A stretch of DNA of 64,000 nt from NCBI GenBank assembly GCA_029378245.1, contig JARKIF010000082.1, forward strand, positions 62,001-126,000, read 5' to 3'. Of the stretch, positions 31,839 to 46,997 are shown piece after piece; position 1 is the first letter of the stretch; each line of letters opens with the position of its first letter. The position numbers and the translations under genes are program-made. Source of the DNA: Roridomyces roridus. Its lineage: Eukaryota > Basidiomycota > Agaricomycetes > Agaricales > Mycenaceae. The notes beneath the pieces were generated by a model. It was not told the DNA's origin, did not search any database, and worked only from the letters and a program-made list of their open reading frames with translations.

Positions 31839-32561
31839 CTACGTGAACCCGAGGGCGGTGCGCGTAGCGGTGAGTCCCTCGGCGGTAAGGAACTGCTGGG
31901 CGTCGAGCATCCTGTCGAGCGGGAACCAATCAGTCAGAACTGTTCAAGCTGAAACAAATAAGATAAGTACAGGATGTGGACAATGTTGAACGACAATGGG
32001 GCGGTCTTGTTGAACTGCGTGACGGCGGCGGCAGTGATAGGGTCGAGCGTGGTCATCTGGCTCGCAAAGTTGCTGACTGAACCCTGGGCAGTTATACCCG
32101 AAAGGCTGGTCGCGACGAGTCTGCACAGAATTGAATTGGATTGGTTCAGTTCATTCATTCCATCTGATTGACATGGACGCACTGAATGCTATCGCCAAAG
32201 TTGTCCCCGAGGTCGTTGTTGACGGGATCGGTGGTGTTCGAACCGGAACTGGTAGCTGTAGCTGCGAGTTTCGTGGTGGCAGTCTTGAAGGCGTTCTCCA
32301 GCGCGGTCAGCTGTGTCGCCAGGGTGGTGGCGCTCAGCGTGTGGTTCGATTGGAGGGTGCCTTCAGGGCTGTCAGGTCACTATCCGAAAGACGCGTCGGG
32401 AAGGGCGCACTAATGGTGCTGGCGACATTGCGCGTGGTTATCGAGAGGGGGTCGAGGATGGTCTGGATCGCCGCGTTGGTGTTGGTCGTTTGACGCACAT
32501 TGAGGGTGCTCGCGCAAGCGACGGAAACGAGGGCAAGAGAGAAGAGACGAGCCACAAACAT
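31839..32561 (-). CDS. Secreted hydrophobic surface-binding protein (HsbA-like)
   Basis: Small secreted protein of the HsbA / cell-wall galactomannoprotein family, which coats hydrophobic surfaces and can recruit hydrolases. The start at 32561 gives a signal peptide (MFVARLFSLALVSVACAS). Helical repeats of the family follow: NAAIQTILDPLSITTRNVAS, LATQLTALENAFKTAT, SNFASQMTTLDPITAAAVTQ, and the end LDAQQFLTAEGLTATRTALG. Four exons are inferred; introns interrupt near 32410, 32185 and 31970. The acceptor near 32370 was chosen because it restores STLQSNHTLSATT. A TATATA at 32621-32626 sits about 60 bp upstream. Confidence 0.85.
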
Positions 32562-34368
32562 GATGCGGACGAGGACTGGGGGAGTCAAGAGTCGCGGATG
32601 TAAACGCGGGAGATGGGCTGTATATAAGAGAGTGATTCGTGGGGACGTTTCAACAATAGCTCCGTGTAGGAGATGCTAAGCATGTCGCCAGAGGGATTGT
32701 CGGCCAATTAGATGCAGGGGGATTCGGGCCCGCACACGTACACCCAGTACGTGCCTGGAAAGAGGCCTATTGTCGGGTTGCAAGTTGATTTGGGATGCAT
32801 CAATGATCTCATGCAGTTCCCAGGCCCGTGGGATATTCAAGTGGCCGTCGAGAGACGCGACGACGGCGGAGATGTTGACCGAACAATATTTTCTCACCAC
32901 CGTGGTTGGAAGATGAATTTCTTGAGCTGGGACTGGACGGACCCTTTTTTGATGCGACAGCGCGCTTAGCGTCAACGCCGAGCATCGCTGGGCAAGGAGA
33001 CATGGAGAGGACGGAACCGAAGGATGCTTGCCAAATACATTCACGGGAGATGCTTGGCAGGTCCTTGACGGTGCATTGGAGCAAAGCGTTGGCTCGGTGG
33101 TGCTGGTCTGAAGAAGAGCCTGACACGGTCTGACGGAACTCTCACTGGGCTGGTTGCATGCAACGAGCTCCTGAGAGTGCGAGTGGGGCTGCCATGAAGT
33201 TTACCGTGTTGGAGATTCCCGCGATGCTCGGGAGCGCCCAGTGCATGCCAGTAGAGATGAGTGTCGCCGAGTGTACCCATACCCAGAACAAAGGGAAAGG
33301 TCAGGACAGGCCCGAGCTGTGGGATCGCAGCGGCATAGATAATATATTCGAGATCTTGGAACGGTATCCAAATGGCCACTGATCAGGCTCTGAGTCGTGC
33401 AGTCGTGAGGGAAGAGCCTAAGCGGCGGAACGCTGATCCGCCAACCGAACAATATTTGCTCCATCTGTCAGCCTCCGCCGGTGCCACCATGTTGTCCTTG
33501 TGTTGTCCTCCACCGCCAGCGTTGTTTCCCCGATTCACTATACTTCCTGTGCTCGAGGACAGATTTCTACCGACTCACCGCAATGGTCCACGCTGGATTC
33601 CCAATCGCTGGGCTCTGGCCACTCCCTCGGTGTTTAATCCTTGACCAGATTTGCAAGACGAGCAGCGAGTCTCGAATCTGGTGCTTCATGGGGTCTTGGA
33701 CTTGGATTTTTCAAGACCTTCTCCGCCCAATCTACTCACCACCGAACACCCAACGGAGGAGTATAGAAGACGAGATCAAGGGTTCATTGGACGACCTCCA
33801 CCCTTGGCTACCAATCTTTCGATTTTTCGCCCACTTCCAATCGCCACAACATCGTCATACAATTTAATGTTGTCTTTTTGCTTCCGCTGCTCGAGTTTGT
33901 ATGCTTGCATGAAAAATGCTAGGAAATTGGTTCTCCGATCCTCTCGGCTCATGAAGCTAGAACTTGATCTCCAGTCTTTCGCAGCTTTTCAAAAACTCAA
34001 GTTTCAGCGTCTAAGGGGCTCAAAGTCTTTCGTGGACTCAGCGGCGGTTGTAATTGCCTGAACTCGTAATGATTTCGGCCCGTCCGCCCGTCGTAAATGA
34101 ACCCGCTTCAATTTATCTCGCCTTGGTAGCAAATTGCATGGCCATGGATTCCTGTCTGTATATATTTCATCCGGCCCTCTCGACTCGTACTTTTGTCTCT
34201 TGAACACCCCTACGTTTCCTGCGGCTCCGAAACGCCCGTGTATCGGTTGGACCTACCCTCCGATTCGTCCTGCCATTCAGGTATACCAAAGAAGTCGCCC
34301 GATTAAACATATCGGATGGCCACTATTAGTATATAAAGGCATTTTTCATACATCCCGTCAGAAGAGAA
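32562..34368. other. Intergenic stretch without a recognisable gene
   Basis: About 1.8 kb between HsbA and the carboxylesterase. Minus-strand frames at 32809-33126 and 33041-33379 and plus frames at 33481-33867 lack known motifs and do not join convincingly. A decayed or unfamiliar gene on the minus strand (ending near 32715 with PGTYWVYVCGP) is possible but not supported enough to call. Confidence 0.4.
34329..34339 (+). promoter_or_regulatory. TATA-like box of carboxylesterase 1
   Basis: AGTATATAAAGG lies about 30-40 bp before the ATG at 34369, a plausible core promoter position. Confidence 0.5.
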
Positions 34369-36427
<2,059 letters not shown>

Positions 36428-36476
36428 TTTTTTTTGTAACGATAGTACGAGTCCATGAAATTATTCCACGAATCTA

Positions 36477-37664
36477 CTACAACCTCGGACGTTGGAAGTT
36501 GAAACAAGATTTGAGCTCTTTAATAGCTCTATCGGGTTCCTCCCATACAAGCTAACGAATTGGATGAGAAAGAAGGAGTGAAAGTTTGACGGACGACATA
36601 CGAAATGATTACACCCCTGGATAACCTTTGAATGTATCTCTAACCCCGCCGCCTTCGCCTGATCCTCCAAGAACCAGCCGCCATAAATGATGTTCCAAGG
36701 CTCTGCGTCGCCATACACGCTCCAAAACGCCGCTCGGCCCCAGACCTGTCGGACCTTTGAGTCGAACAGCGCCTTGATCGTCTGCTTGTACACGACATCC
36801 TGAAAAGGATCCAGTCCAATTATGTTGTCGTATCTCTCCCCCGGTGCGAAATCGACCATGGAGTGGAGGTCATCGGGCTTGAGAGTGGAGATGGTGGGTG
36901 GACGGAGGGTGTCGACGTTGTCGTAGGTTAGGTTGTTGAGGTTGCGGGTGGAGAGATCCCCGTGGACAAAGTAGCTCGATACCCACTTTACAAATGCGCT
37001 TCCGCGGTCTTCGGGCGCGATCTTGGGGTCCGTATGCGGGATGAGCAAGCCTAACGGAGTCGGCAGGCCAAGAGAAAGCGATGGACATTCTGCGAGCGAT
37101 CATGATAATTTGCACAGCGTAAAAGAGTGGTTTTGAAACGCACGCAGTAGAATTATGGTGTGCACAAAGTCCGAAAGCCTCTCCTGCGTAGCCTGCGGCA
37201 AAGTTTCCATCGAGCATATCAACGATGTCAGAAATATTGTGCCCAGAGACCACCCAGCAACTGCGACACCGCCAGCTTCGGGTAGCGCCAAGTCTACAAT
37301 CAACCCGTCGAGGAACAGTGCGAGATCGTGGCCCTGCTGTGCCAGGATACTGGTCCGCTGCTCGGTCGTGCCAGTCATGAACGCCGCGAGCTCTGCGGGG
37401 TTATAGGGACTGGAGGCGGGGTATTCCCGACGATTAACGCATACGATGCGTAGGGAGTTGGAAGGAGCGACAGCACTGAGGCGCCCAAAGGTTCCTGTCA
37501 AGAGATGAACAAACTTTCTGATGCGAAGTAAAAGGGATATAGATACCACTGTGGAAGGTGTGTCCATGAATTATCAAGAGCGTCGTGTAATCGCTGGCAT
37601 TATCCGGCGTGCCGCTGTCGGTGTAGAAGAATTCGACTCCACTTGGAAGGGTGAGGGTCGGCAT
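36477..37664 (-). CDS. Alpha/beta hydrolase
   Basis: Alpha/beta-fold hydrolase of unknown substrate. The start at 37664 (MPTLTLPSGVEFFYTDSG) is followed by TTLLIIHGHTFHSG, RIVCVNRREYPASSPY, a nucleophile elbow VAVAGWSLGTIFL (GxSxG), and a final exon group with VIQGCNHF (catalytic His region) and EPDRAIKELKSCF. Splicing near 37120/37089 joins HTIILLQ to CPSLSLGLPTPLG, and near 36598/36543 joins HF to LVWEEPDRAIK. The stop is only 50 bp from that of carboxylesterase 1. It appears intact. Confidence 0.78.
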
Positions 37665-38229
37665 TTCAATTCTGATGCCCTTGCAAGACTCGGTGGGCAG
37701 TCTTTATACCACGGCGACTGCTGTTTCTAGGTTAGGCCGCGCGCGAGAAGACGTGTCAGGCGACAAACCAGGACAAGAAGCAATCATTGATTTTCGGTAG
37801 CAAAACAGCGGCGCCGCCACTGGAGACTAGCCAAAATTCAAGCCGCCAGTACCATTTCCAGCCATTCGGAAAGGAGAACGCAGATAACGTCCTCGGGAGA
37901 AGTGTCGAAGAGTCAGGAGACGACAAAGGCCAGGCAGTCGGATGTTCTGGTGTCGGAGGTGGGAGTCTTGAAGAAGGAAGTTCTCGCGATCCGGAACAAC
38001 CGTGACGACCAAGTGCCTGGATTGGAACCCACCGCCCTAGATTCATACCAGAATTCCAATCTAGGCTGAAGTGCCTGTTTGAGTCTACTGGATGAAACAA
38101 ACGAATGATGTTCAATTTTGACGGTACACGATCATCCACAAATTCCGTAGGTAGTAGGTACAAGTAGCGGCACTGAGGGAAGCAGAGTAAGAAATATCAA
38201 GTGTTATCAAGCTCGTTCATGTGCCCATG
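37665..38229. other. Intergenic, hydrolase promoter / DUF6534 3' end
   Basis: About 560 bp without a convincing gene; frames on both strands are short and motif-free. Confidence 0.5.
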
Positions 38230-39949
38230 TCAATATTCAACGGAAAGCAATTGTTCAGACGGCTGTCGCGACGAGAGAATGACTCGAATGGCCACCGGGG
38301 TTGGTCCCAAAGTTGACCGTGGCTCGGATGGACCCCTGCCCCATTTTGCTATCGGTGTCGCCGGTGGTAGGAACGACCGTGGGGATGGTGGCCATGGGAA
38401 TTGAGTTCCAGTCCTTGTCGCTCGAATCCAGCTTGGCCCGACGGGCTTCACGTCCGTTGAGACTGTTTGTATTCTAGCGCGCTCGGGATGGAATCTTTGT
38501 TGACGGAAAGACGAACGTGGACATCATGCTATTCATATAGACTGTAGAGAATCAATATGAGAATGTCGGAGGGAAGGAAGGACCGAAACCGACGCACGCT
38601 TGCTGTTCGGGGCGAGTCTGCACGTCGAGTTGATTAGTCAGTGAGTCGGTCCAAAAACGTCGGACCTACCCTAGGAAAAACCAAAAGGTATTGGGTAAGG
38701 CAAGGAACAGAGCCATGTTCAAGCCCGAGGACACCGCAGTCAAGGTACCCCGGTTGATAGCGTCGTGGATGAGCGAGTCCATCAGCGAGTTGGTTCTAAA
38801 TGCGAAGGCTCGAACGACAATATCTTTGTGTACCAAAAGTCAAACGCACCGCATAAACTCTCCCTTCTGACGACGGAGGAATAAACAGAGGTAGATGGTG
38901 ATGAGGAGGTCGCAGGCGAGGGCAGAGGCAGCTTGGACGGTGGTGATGGCCTAATAGAGGGTCGTCAACAACAACGAAACGACCTAGTTGACAACTAACC
39001 TTGGTTTGATCAAGTTTCAGGTAGGAGCGAAGGTGGTACCTTAAATCATTGAGCCTGGGACCCACGCGAAACAAATGGACAGACTTACGAAGTGGCAGTT
39101 TGGACGACGCCAGCAACAATCGAAACGAACGCAAGAGCAAACTGAGGTCAATGTGAGTGACAGAATGATATCGAGGACGAACGCTTACGATGATGTATAA
39201 GCCGAAAGCAGAGATGCTGAACTTGCTGCGTCCTTGGGTCACTGCCGAAGGATCAATCTAGACGGAACATAGATGGAAACCCCCTACGGCGATGAATCCT
39301 GTGCGCAAAATAACTGGTCGAGTGTTAGCCGAGTTTGAGGATAAAGAACTGCGAAGATACATTTGAACAACGAAAGCGCCGAGGTACTGAATGAAGATGA
39401 GTAGGCAGATGGGACTATGGATGAACGACTCACGGCTGCGAGAAGCTGGAGCTGGGAAGGGATCAGGTTACGAGCCCCAATCTGACGATCACATACCGAG
39501 TCGGCCCTAGACACCGGTCAAAACCATGAACCACTCAACGCGCCGTGAAACTCACCAAATCAGATTCAGTTGAGGTTCGCCGAAGCGGTTCACAAAACGA
39601 TCATAGGACGAGTAGAAGAAGAATATGATTTGGACGGTTTCGAGGAACCTGTACCGGATGAGTGCGTAATACGAATGCATAAAGAGCTGAACATTACAGG
39701 ATGCCGAGGACCTGCGTGCCTGTTAGCTAGGCAAGCAGTAGATCGTAACACTCACGGTGAATTTGATGAAGGCTCGGTCCTTGGGGACACTCGCAAAGTA
39801 CCTATAGATCTGGAGAAAGCCGATCCCATAGAGGCTATCGCCGAATCCCTCAGCGTCGAGTACAAGTCAACAAAGGAAACGACGTACAAGGTTTCAACAA
39901 AGAGAGACACAAGCCAGACACCGTACGTGGCATCAAGTTCGGTGACCAT
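38230..39949 (-). CDS. DUF6534-like seven-span membrane protein
   Basis: Agaricomycete-expanded membrane protein family of unknown function. The ATG at 39949 (MVTELDATYGVWLVSL) starts the first span. Spliced exons give LYGIGFLQIYRYFASVPKD, FFFYSSYDRFVNRFGEP, YFAHRI, SKFSISAFGLYII, the typical DLLITIYLCLFLRRQKGEF, the signature SLMDSLIHDAINRGTLTAVS and ALPNTFWFF, then YMNSMMSTFVFRQQRF and a long hydrophilic tail. About ten short exons, edges approximate. The tail is longer and more Arg/Pro-rich than I would expect. Receptor-like topology is inferred only from hydrophobicity. Confidence 0.75.
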
Positions 39950-40696
39950 TTGAGGGACTGTGTTGCTTGTCGAGTTGGAGGAGAGTCGAGTTTCAAAGAA
40001 AGGTGGAGAGAGAACTGAGAGACCCTGCACTCCGTGGGCAGAATTATATACATCCTAGAGTTATAAATTGAACGGGGACATGCGCATCATTCCACGGGAG
40101 GTCTCTTTTCTTCTATCGTCACATTTTAGCTTTAGTCAACTGCCGTCTCAAAGCCGACGCTTTCTGGCCTTGATTTTTCGCGAATTGAGAGAGTTTCAAA
40201 GACCCGAGGAACCGTTGGCCAATGTTCCGCGGAAAGACGAAAGCGGCTCTTGACCGCAATGGTACCGGCACGATATCGTGGTGGCCGTGAGGTGCTGAGA
40301 GAGATGATTGCCTGTTTTGGAAGACTTCCTCATCAAGCAGAGGAGCCAAACCTTACAAAAGATGTAAGCGGTTTCTTCCATTTGACATGAATTTGTTTCT
40401 CACCCATATTAGGTATTGCCAAGGTCATTTAACGTTGAATCCGACTCAATGTGCTTGGACACGGACGCTGTAGCAGTCGGGCCGGTCTTCATCGCGTTCT
40501 TGGTCCCTCGGAAGCGTCAACTTGCTGGTTGCTGATCAACCGACATCTTGAAAAATCCCCACGCAGCTGGGACCCTGCGACTCGATTAACGACACTGGTG
40601 ATGACGCTGGCCTCATGTCTCAAGTGGACTAAAAACGGTCTTTGCAGCAGAAATACAATGCAGATTAGGGTATGCTAGGTATCAGAAATGCACTCA
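39950..40696. other. Intergenic, no gene seen
   Basis: Includes the DUF6534 promoter and the tetraspanin 3' end. Short plus-strand frames have no motif. Confidence 0.5.
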
Positions 40697-42109
40697 TCAT
40701 CCCTGCTCGGATATCGGAGCCAAGCTCGAATTAGAACGCGACCGCGCCATTATCTCCTCCGCCATATCAGGCCCATATTGGTCTGCCAATTGTCTACAAG
40801 AAACAGTCAGTCAATCGCGAACCAACAAAAGGAGAGCAAGGCAACGCACGAAGCATACGAATTCATAATAACCGCCATACTGTCCGGACTGAGCCGGTAC
40901 GCCTTGGGCATCATGCCCTTGCCAAAGCGATACGTGACATGGTTCGAGCAAAGCAACCCGACGACAATGAGGCCAATGTTGACTGGGACCGCGCCAAAGA
41001 CGATGATATACCACCGCTTGAGAAGCTTTTTCTCAAAGGCCAGGTACGGAGCCTTGCACCCCGGGAGCGTCGTACGCGAGTAGCATCGCGGGCTCACCGT
41101 GGCTTCGACAAAGGGGCTAAAGTACCCACAGCAACCCAGCGCGTTTTGTATACGCAGTCGGCTGTTGGCGTAAAAGTCGGACCATTGCTTGTTCAACTTG
41201 CCCTCGAGGTTGAACGTATGCTTTTTGTATGTTAGGTAGCCCGGAACGACTAACAGCGCGAAGGACTGGAACGAGTGTGAGCGAAGGAGGAGACAAAGAG
41301 GATGAGACCACGCACAATCCACAGGAAGAATGTATAAAAGGCGAGGAAACCGCGATTGTTGAGCACTATGCCGGCCCATCCAATAATGGCGGTGAATACG
41401 GCCATGCCCGCAGCGACAGTGGAAAATATGAGCTCTAGGGAGTTGCCGGCCCGGACGACATCCGCATGCTCCCACACATCGAACCAGGCAGTGAGGATAA
41501 ACGCCAACGCCGCCAGGGCGCCCGCAGTGTACTAGCCAAAAGGTCAAGATAACATGAAATGGCGGCAAACGGTAAAATACGCACGATAGTATTAGCGACG
41601 ACCAACGTCCACTTGAATCTATTCCACCTCGCCCGGCCGGATTGGACCCCAGGGTCCACACCGTCGTAATTTTCATCATGAGGTCGAGGCATGCGTCGCT
41701 CTCCCGCGCGGAACGCCTCGACGCCCCCGCCACGAGTGGGCACTCCGCTCGCCTTCAAGGCTTTACGTTGCCGAACAGATGAGGGCGCGAATTTACTTGG
41801 CACGTAGTTGATCTGCAGCGACACGGTGCTAGCAGCCGGCGAGGATGCGCGGGAGCTACTCCGGCTGGACGATGCTCCGTCGGTGAGGAAAGGGGCGCGG
41901 GGTGGCTCAAGGGGCGTCGAGATGAGGTGCCGCGTCGAGGCGCTGTGAGACACTGTGGATAAAGCATCAGACCCGCTAAAGCAGAATGAGCTCAAGTAGA
42001 TGGAGGGAGACGGAAACTCACCGAGAGTCCCGCTGATGCTAAAAGGTGTCAAAAAACCGCGATCTTTGGCGACAAAAGTGACGCACCGTACTGGTGCGGC
42101 GTCTTCCAT
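40697..42109 (-). CDS. Tetraspanin, basidiomycete Tsp2 type
   Basis: Four-span membrane organiser protein. The start at 42109 (MEDAAPVRCVTFVAKD) is followed by a long Ser/Arg-rich cytosolic N-terminus (SRSSSRASSPAAS), then spans 1-3 (WTLVVANTI joined to YTAGALAALAFILTAW; LIFSTVAAGMAVFTAIIGW; FLAFYTFFLWI). The large extracellular loop contains the diagnostic GCCGYFSPF, plus PRCYSRTTLPGC with further Cys residues. Span 4 is VPVNIGLIVVGLL, and the C-terminus ends MARSRSNSSLAPISEQG. Long N-terminal extension and CCG loop together fit the basidiomycete Tsp2 group. Same orientation as MAU2 upstream, 157 bp away. Confidence 0.85.
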
Positions 42110-42265
42110 CGAGGTAAACAGACCAAACGCGCTGCATCGAAAAACGAGTGTAGGTTGAGAGTGTGGTATAGTTACAGTGGGAGGGGCTAAGAAGAGAGCT
42201 AGTAAAATATTATCCCGCAAAGCAATTTGACAATTCAAATGCGCAGCGCCGATCCGCGACGTCGA

Positions 42266-44825
42266 TCATGGTTTCAATGACGCAGTGGCTCCTTGCTGCG
42301 ATAAAGCAACAACGGCTTGTCTCAGCAAACCGTTTGCCTCCTCCCGTTTCTCCGCAAGGTCTTCCTGCCCATCGCGTTTAAACAGCTCTGCCAACAGTCA
42401 AGCACAAGAAAAAGAGGAGGTGGCCAAGACTTACCGAGAAATCTCTCACCCGTCCACAAACGCAAGGGCACATTTCCCGACGTGTCAAAGTGCCCCTTGG
42501 CCTTCTTCTCAGGCGCCCCCAATCCCGCAGCAAGCTGCTCGCACGTCGACAACATCTTCTTCGCCTCCCCGCTCGCGGTGTGCATGTAATGGGCGGCGAT
42601 CAGCGCCAAGATGAGGGCACGGAGGTGGTTGTCTTGGCACTCTGTCGCGTACGACAGCGCATTCTTCAAATGCTGTCTAGGGGAATCGTCAACTCCACAG
42701 CCATATGATTGGAAGAAACGACAACACACTTGGCCGTCAGGATCTCTGTCGTCAGCACTCCCTGCAGCACCTCTCCGACTGCACGCATCCCACCGCCAAG
42801 GACCCCGCAAGCCGCGGCAGCTTCCTGCCCAAGCCTCCCGAGCTCAGCTTGTCCAATATTGGCCAAATCTTCATCTTCCTCCGCCAGCGGTATCAACTCC
42901 CTCCCACACGCACGTAAGCGCGCCCTGGACCGAAGCCCAACAAGCAATGCCACTTCTCCAGCCCGTGCAGATGCCGAGCCCGCGACGTCTCCGACTTCCT
43001 CAGCAAGCTGCACTGCTACGCGATAGCAAGTATATGCACGTGTTGTCCGACCCAGCGCATGAGCAAGGTGGGCGTGGAGCAGCGTTATCCGATGGGCCAG
43101 GGCGCCAGCAAAGAGCCCGTGCGTTCGCGCGTGGGCTATCACCTCATTAAGCTTCTAAACAATCCGGTCAGCGTCCCGCGTTTTGGGAGGTGCAGGCAAA
43201 ACCTTACCTGCTCTGCGTCCGCAAACTCGCTACGCATGATGCAGACCCCCGCCAGCTCGCACATCATATCAGCCTTGATCTTGGCCATCTGCAGCTCCAC
43301 TGCGCGTACTTCACCCGCACTTGCCCAGCGGGGAACTGAGCTTGAGAGTCAGCGGCCTCATCTAACGGTAAACCAGACAACTTACGTCTCAGCTCCCGTC
43401 CCGCCTCGCGCTCACACACACCAAGTCCCTCCAGCAGGAAAGTCTTTCGCTTCGGTTTGCGGCCCAACTATTCCAAGTTAGCGTAAGGTAAACGACGGCA
43501 GAGAAAACACACCAGATCGCGCCTTGCCACCGCGCTGATCAGATACCCAAACGCATACAACACACGGGGGTGTGTCGAGCGTATGTATACCGGCAGTGAA
43601 GATGCATCTAGCTGGACCTAAGAGACATGATGAGCGAGAGAGAAACTCCAAATAATGCCTGCGAACCTCGATGATGCCTTCACTCTCCAACGGCATAATC
43701 TTTGTACCCGCGTGGCGTTTCCCGTTGTACACCCCAGTGTCAAGCAACGTGTACAGCAGAGACAGACGGGCAGAAACCGGCGAGGTCTTGCCTTCGTTGC
43801 TATTCTGTGTCGGCGTCATCGAATAAGTGAGCCAAATGACACCGAGGACGAGAACGTGGATGACGAGTGTAGCATGAAACGGGGACGTCATGTACAACGG
43901 AGGCTCCGCATCGCTCGCAGGCTCGGGGGCGGGAATGACGATGCCCATGGCGGCGTCGGCACGCTGCAGTGCCCCAGGCAGTTCCGTCCATTGACCCAGC
44001 GCAATCAACGCACGCAGCTCAATCACCCGCGCAAGCAAGGTGATGTTGGAATGTGGGGCAGACAGGAGGGGATTCAGCGCTGCGCGAAAAGCTGCTAGAT
44101 CGCGCGTGGTTTCCCTATCACGCGTTGCGAGGGTCTTGGATTTGGTCGGGGTGGACATGGCCATCTTGTTCTTGCCGGGATTAAACGGGGTGGGCTTGGC
44201 CTGGGTAGTAGGATATAGCATTGCTTGTAGTAGATGGTCCACCCATGCTAGATGTGTGTAGTAGTACGCCGCGGTGGGTAACGTGGATCCAAACGACGTC
44301 GGTGAAGGTCGTAAGAGCTGGCGTGCGCGTTGAGGTGCTGCGCGTGCCGAGAGAAGAGTAAGGTATGGAGGGTAGGACGCGAGTGACGGATGTTTTTCAG
44401 CGATTATGAGCTTGAGGACGTTAGATATGACGCCAAGAAGAACTGAGGCGACTCACCGCTTTGCCCAACGCCCTCTCCACCTCACCGTCGATACCTGCAG
44501 CCCACGACTGATCCTCGAATCCACCTTCGAGCACACAGAGACCGATCTCAGCCAGTGCAGTCCAAGCGCGACATTCATCTGGCTGCGAAAGATGTGCATC
44601 TCCACCGTGTCGACGCTTAGTGCTCATGCCACCAGGATTGGGAATCCCGAGACAGCGCCGCAAGGCCAGGAGCGAAACTGATAGTGCGCGTGTGTGCGCG
44701 CCATTCGTTGGTGGATGTGCGAGTAACGAAGGGATGGCAAGTAGGAGTTGAGGGCCGCGTAGTTGCTTGTCTTCTGCCGGTGGTGTCAGGCGTACCCGTT
44801 TTGCTGGACGCGGGCTGTCGCCCAT
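42266..44825 (-). CDS. Cohesin loading factor MAU2/SCC4-like
   Basis: TPR-like alpha-helical partner of the SCC2 cohesin loader, acting on chromatin. The start at 44825 (MGDSPRPAKRVRL, a basic nuclear-type N-terminus) is followed by LLLAIPSLLAHPPTNG, LLALRRCLGIP, CRAWTALAEIGLCVLEGGF and EVERALGKA, typical of fungal MAU2. Middle exons include FRAALNPLLSAPHSNITLL, RVIELRALIALGQWTELPGA and QMAKIKADMMCELAG-like helices; later ones AHALGRTTRAYTCYRVAVQLA and the final EANGLLRQAVVAL. At least seven exons. Assignment rests on the overall helical pattern and N-terminal motifs, so moderately strong. Confidence 0.75.
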
Positions 44826-44992
44826 GCCGAAAAATTTAGCGGTGAAAAGCCTGAATTGTCTATAGTTCTATGGGGCTGATAACGGGTGCAAGAAAGAGGA
44901 TGGAGGGCAGCAGAGAGCGTGCTGCTGACACATCATTGATGCGTGAATCACCCGCCGCGTGATGGCGGTCGCGCCACAATTCTTCTTTTTAT

Positions 44993-46997
44993 TCAAGTAC
45001 TAATTTCACCCGACAATCCATGCCAAAACGCACATCGCTCACTCAACGCCTCGGTAACATTTTCGAGCGACAAATCGCCTGGATGAAGGAAAATCCTGGG
45101 ACTTCCATTGCTATCCACAGCAGACTGAAAGATGGTTGAATTCTCAATTTCTCATCGAAAAGATTAGACTCACCGGCCAAGTAATAGCATTCGCAGCTAC
45201 CGGTGTACCATCCGTCACAAACGAAGTAAAGTAGCCTCGCATGGCGTTGACAATGGCCTGGTCATCGGCGTCAAACGTTCTGGTTCCGTCAAAGAACGCG
45301 TTGAGATCAGCGCCGTGGTCCGAGCTCAGAGTCGGGTTGTCCCAGCTGCAAGAGATCAGTATGGTTGAAGATTCCACAAAGAAAAATCAAACTGACTGGT
45401 ACTGGTACGCAGGCAAGCCAAAGTCATGTGCGGCCCCAGCAATCAACACAGCGCTGCAAATATACCGCATTTCGCCGTACATCTGCTGACCCTGCAGACT
45501 AAACGAGTTGTTGTAATCCGCTAGAGGATACAGCTCCGCAATAGCCTTGTCAAAGGACGCGCGCGTAAAAGTGCTAAATTGCCCCGTAATGAAATTATAC
45601 ACGGTCGTCTCTGTCGCGTTTGCCTCAGACGTGTTGGCGGCAGGGTTCGCCAGGCCTGCAGACCAATGCGCGCCTTCGTTGGTGTTGGAGCCGAAAAGCA
45701 CTGGGACGCGCGCGAAGAGACCGCTCTTGAACGCCTCAACGGGTCGTGTTGCAATGAATTTGCCATCGGCGATGGGAGCAAGGGGATAGAGACTGGACGT
45801 GCGATTTCCGAGGATCTTGCTCCCGGCAGAAGCGATAGTGTTTACCGGCGCGGCGCGGAGGCAAGCCATGATGGCGTCACCAGTTCCGCTGCTTCCACAT
45901 CCACTAACAAAACAAAGTCAATACACAGAACGCAAGAGGAGCCAAAGTCGAACATACGCAAAGCCAGCAAACTGTGTGAACAAATCCTCCACAAAAGAAT
46001 CGGTGTAGTGCGGCAAGAAACTCAGGGACGGGCTATCTCCCATCGCCTGATGGAACAGGTTCCCATTCGCGCCGTTGTTACCGACGAGATGGAACATCGT
46101 GGAACCCGCCCCAGCTGACTCGCCCCAGATGGTCACGCGCCTGGGGTCCCCGCCAAATTTGCTGATGTACCGTTGGATCCAAACCAGAGCTGCTTTCTAA
46201 AAACATATGGAAGGCTTTGTATATTTAGAGAAAGAAGACGGCATACCTGGTCCAAAAGTCCCGCATTCAGAGCACCATTATTAGCCACCGGGGTCCCGCC
46301 TACCGAACGACGTCAGCCTTCACTCACGAAGGGGGAAATCGACCGACCAAGGAACCCAAATTGCCCCAGACGATATTGCACGGTCGCGAAAATTAGCGGT
46401 TTCGCAGAATTTTGAATGATGTTCTCTGGTGGAGCGCCCGCAGCGGTGCCCCCTTCAAATCCACCGCCATGGAAATAAACGAGTACGGGAAGCGCACTAG
46501 TCGCGGTCGTCGCTATCGGAATAAAGACCTATGTACATCAGTGAGGTCCACAATACCAGCACCACTCACATTTATGAACAAACAATCCTCAGCAGTCGTC
46601 GAACTCGTCGTAGTCTGCGTAGTCGCAATACACTCTGCCGCATACTGTCAAAAGTAATGAAAAAAAAAAACTCCACCTCCAAGAGAAACAAGTGACGTAC
46701 TTGAGTCGCATTCACATCCCCCAAATGCGTCGGAGGGGAAACCGGAGCCTGCCAGCGGAGCGCACCCACCGGCGCATCCGCAAACTTGACTCCCCTAAAG
46801 TAAACAATCTCATTCGTCGCGTCCGTCAGACCCGTAAACGTGCCATCTGCAGAGCGAGTCAATCATTCCGTCATACATGTAAAGGCAAGGCGAACGGAAA
46901 ACGCACAGTCGAGGGTCACGGTCGACAACGGCGCGGCGACAACTACGCCAGCCAGAGCGGCGACAAGGAGAACTTTTCCTGCTCGTGAGGGAAACAT
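44993..46997 (-). CDS. Type-B carboxylesterase/lipase 2, secreted
   Basis: Paralogue of the gene at 34369. The start at 46997 gives a signal peptide (MFPSRAGKVLLVAALAGVVV). Order: DGTFTGLTDATNEIVYFRG; ADAPVGALRWQAPVSPP; oxyanion VYFHGGGFEGG; VQYRLGQFGFLG; nucleophile elbow VTIWGESAGAGSTMFH; acid FGSNTNEGAHWS; His SSDHGADLNAFFDG; end RCAFWHGLSGEIST. About nine exons with introns of 45-60 bp. All catalytic elements are canonical, unlike copy 1, whose elbow is GQSSG. Confidence 0.88.

Noticed and set aside
32700..33400. A minus-strand secreted protein gene ending PGTYWVYVCGP
   Set aside because: No start, signal peptide or consistent splice chain could be built, so it was left as unassigned.
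43655..44098. Plus-strand frame of 147 codons
   Set aside because: Antisense to MAU2 exons; Arg-rich, no motif.
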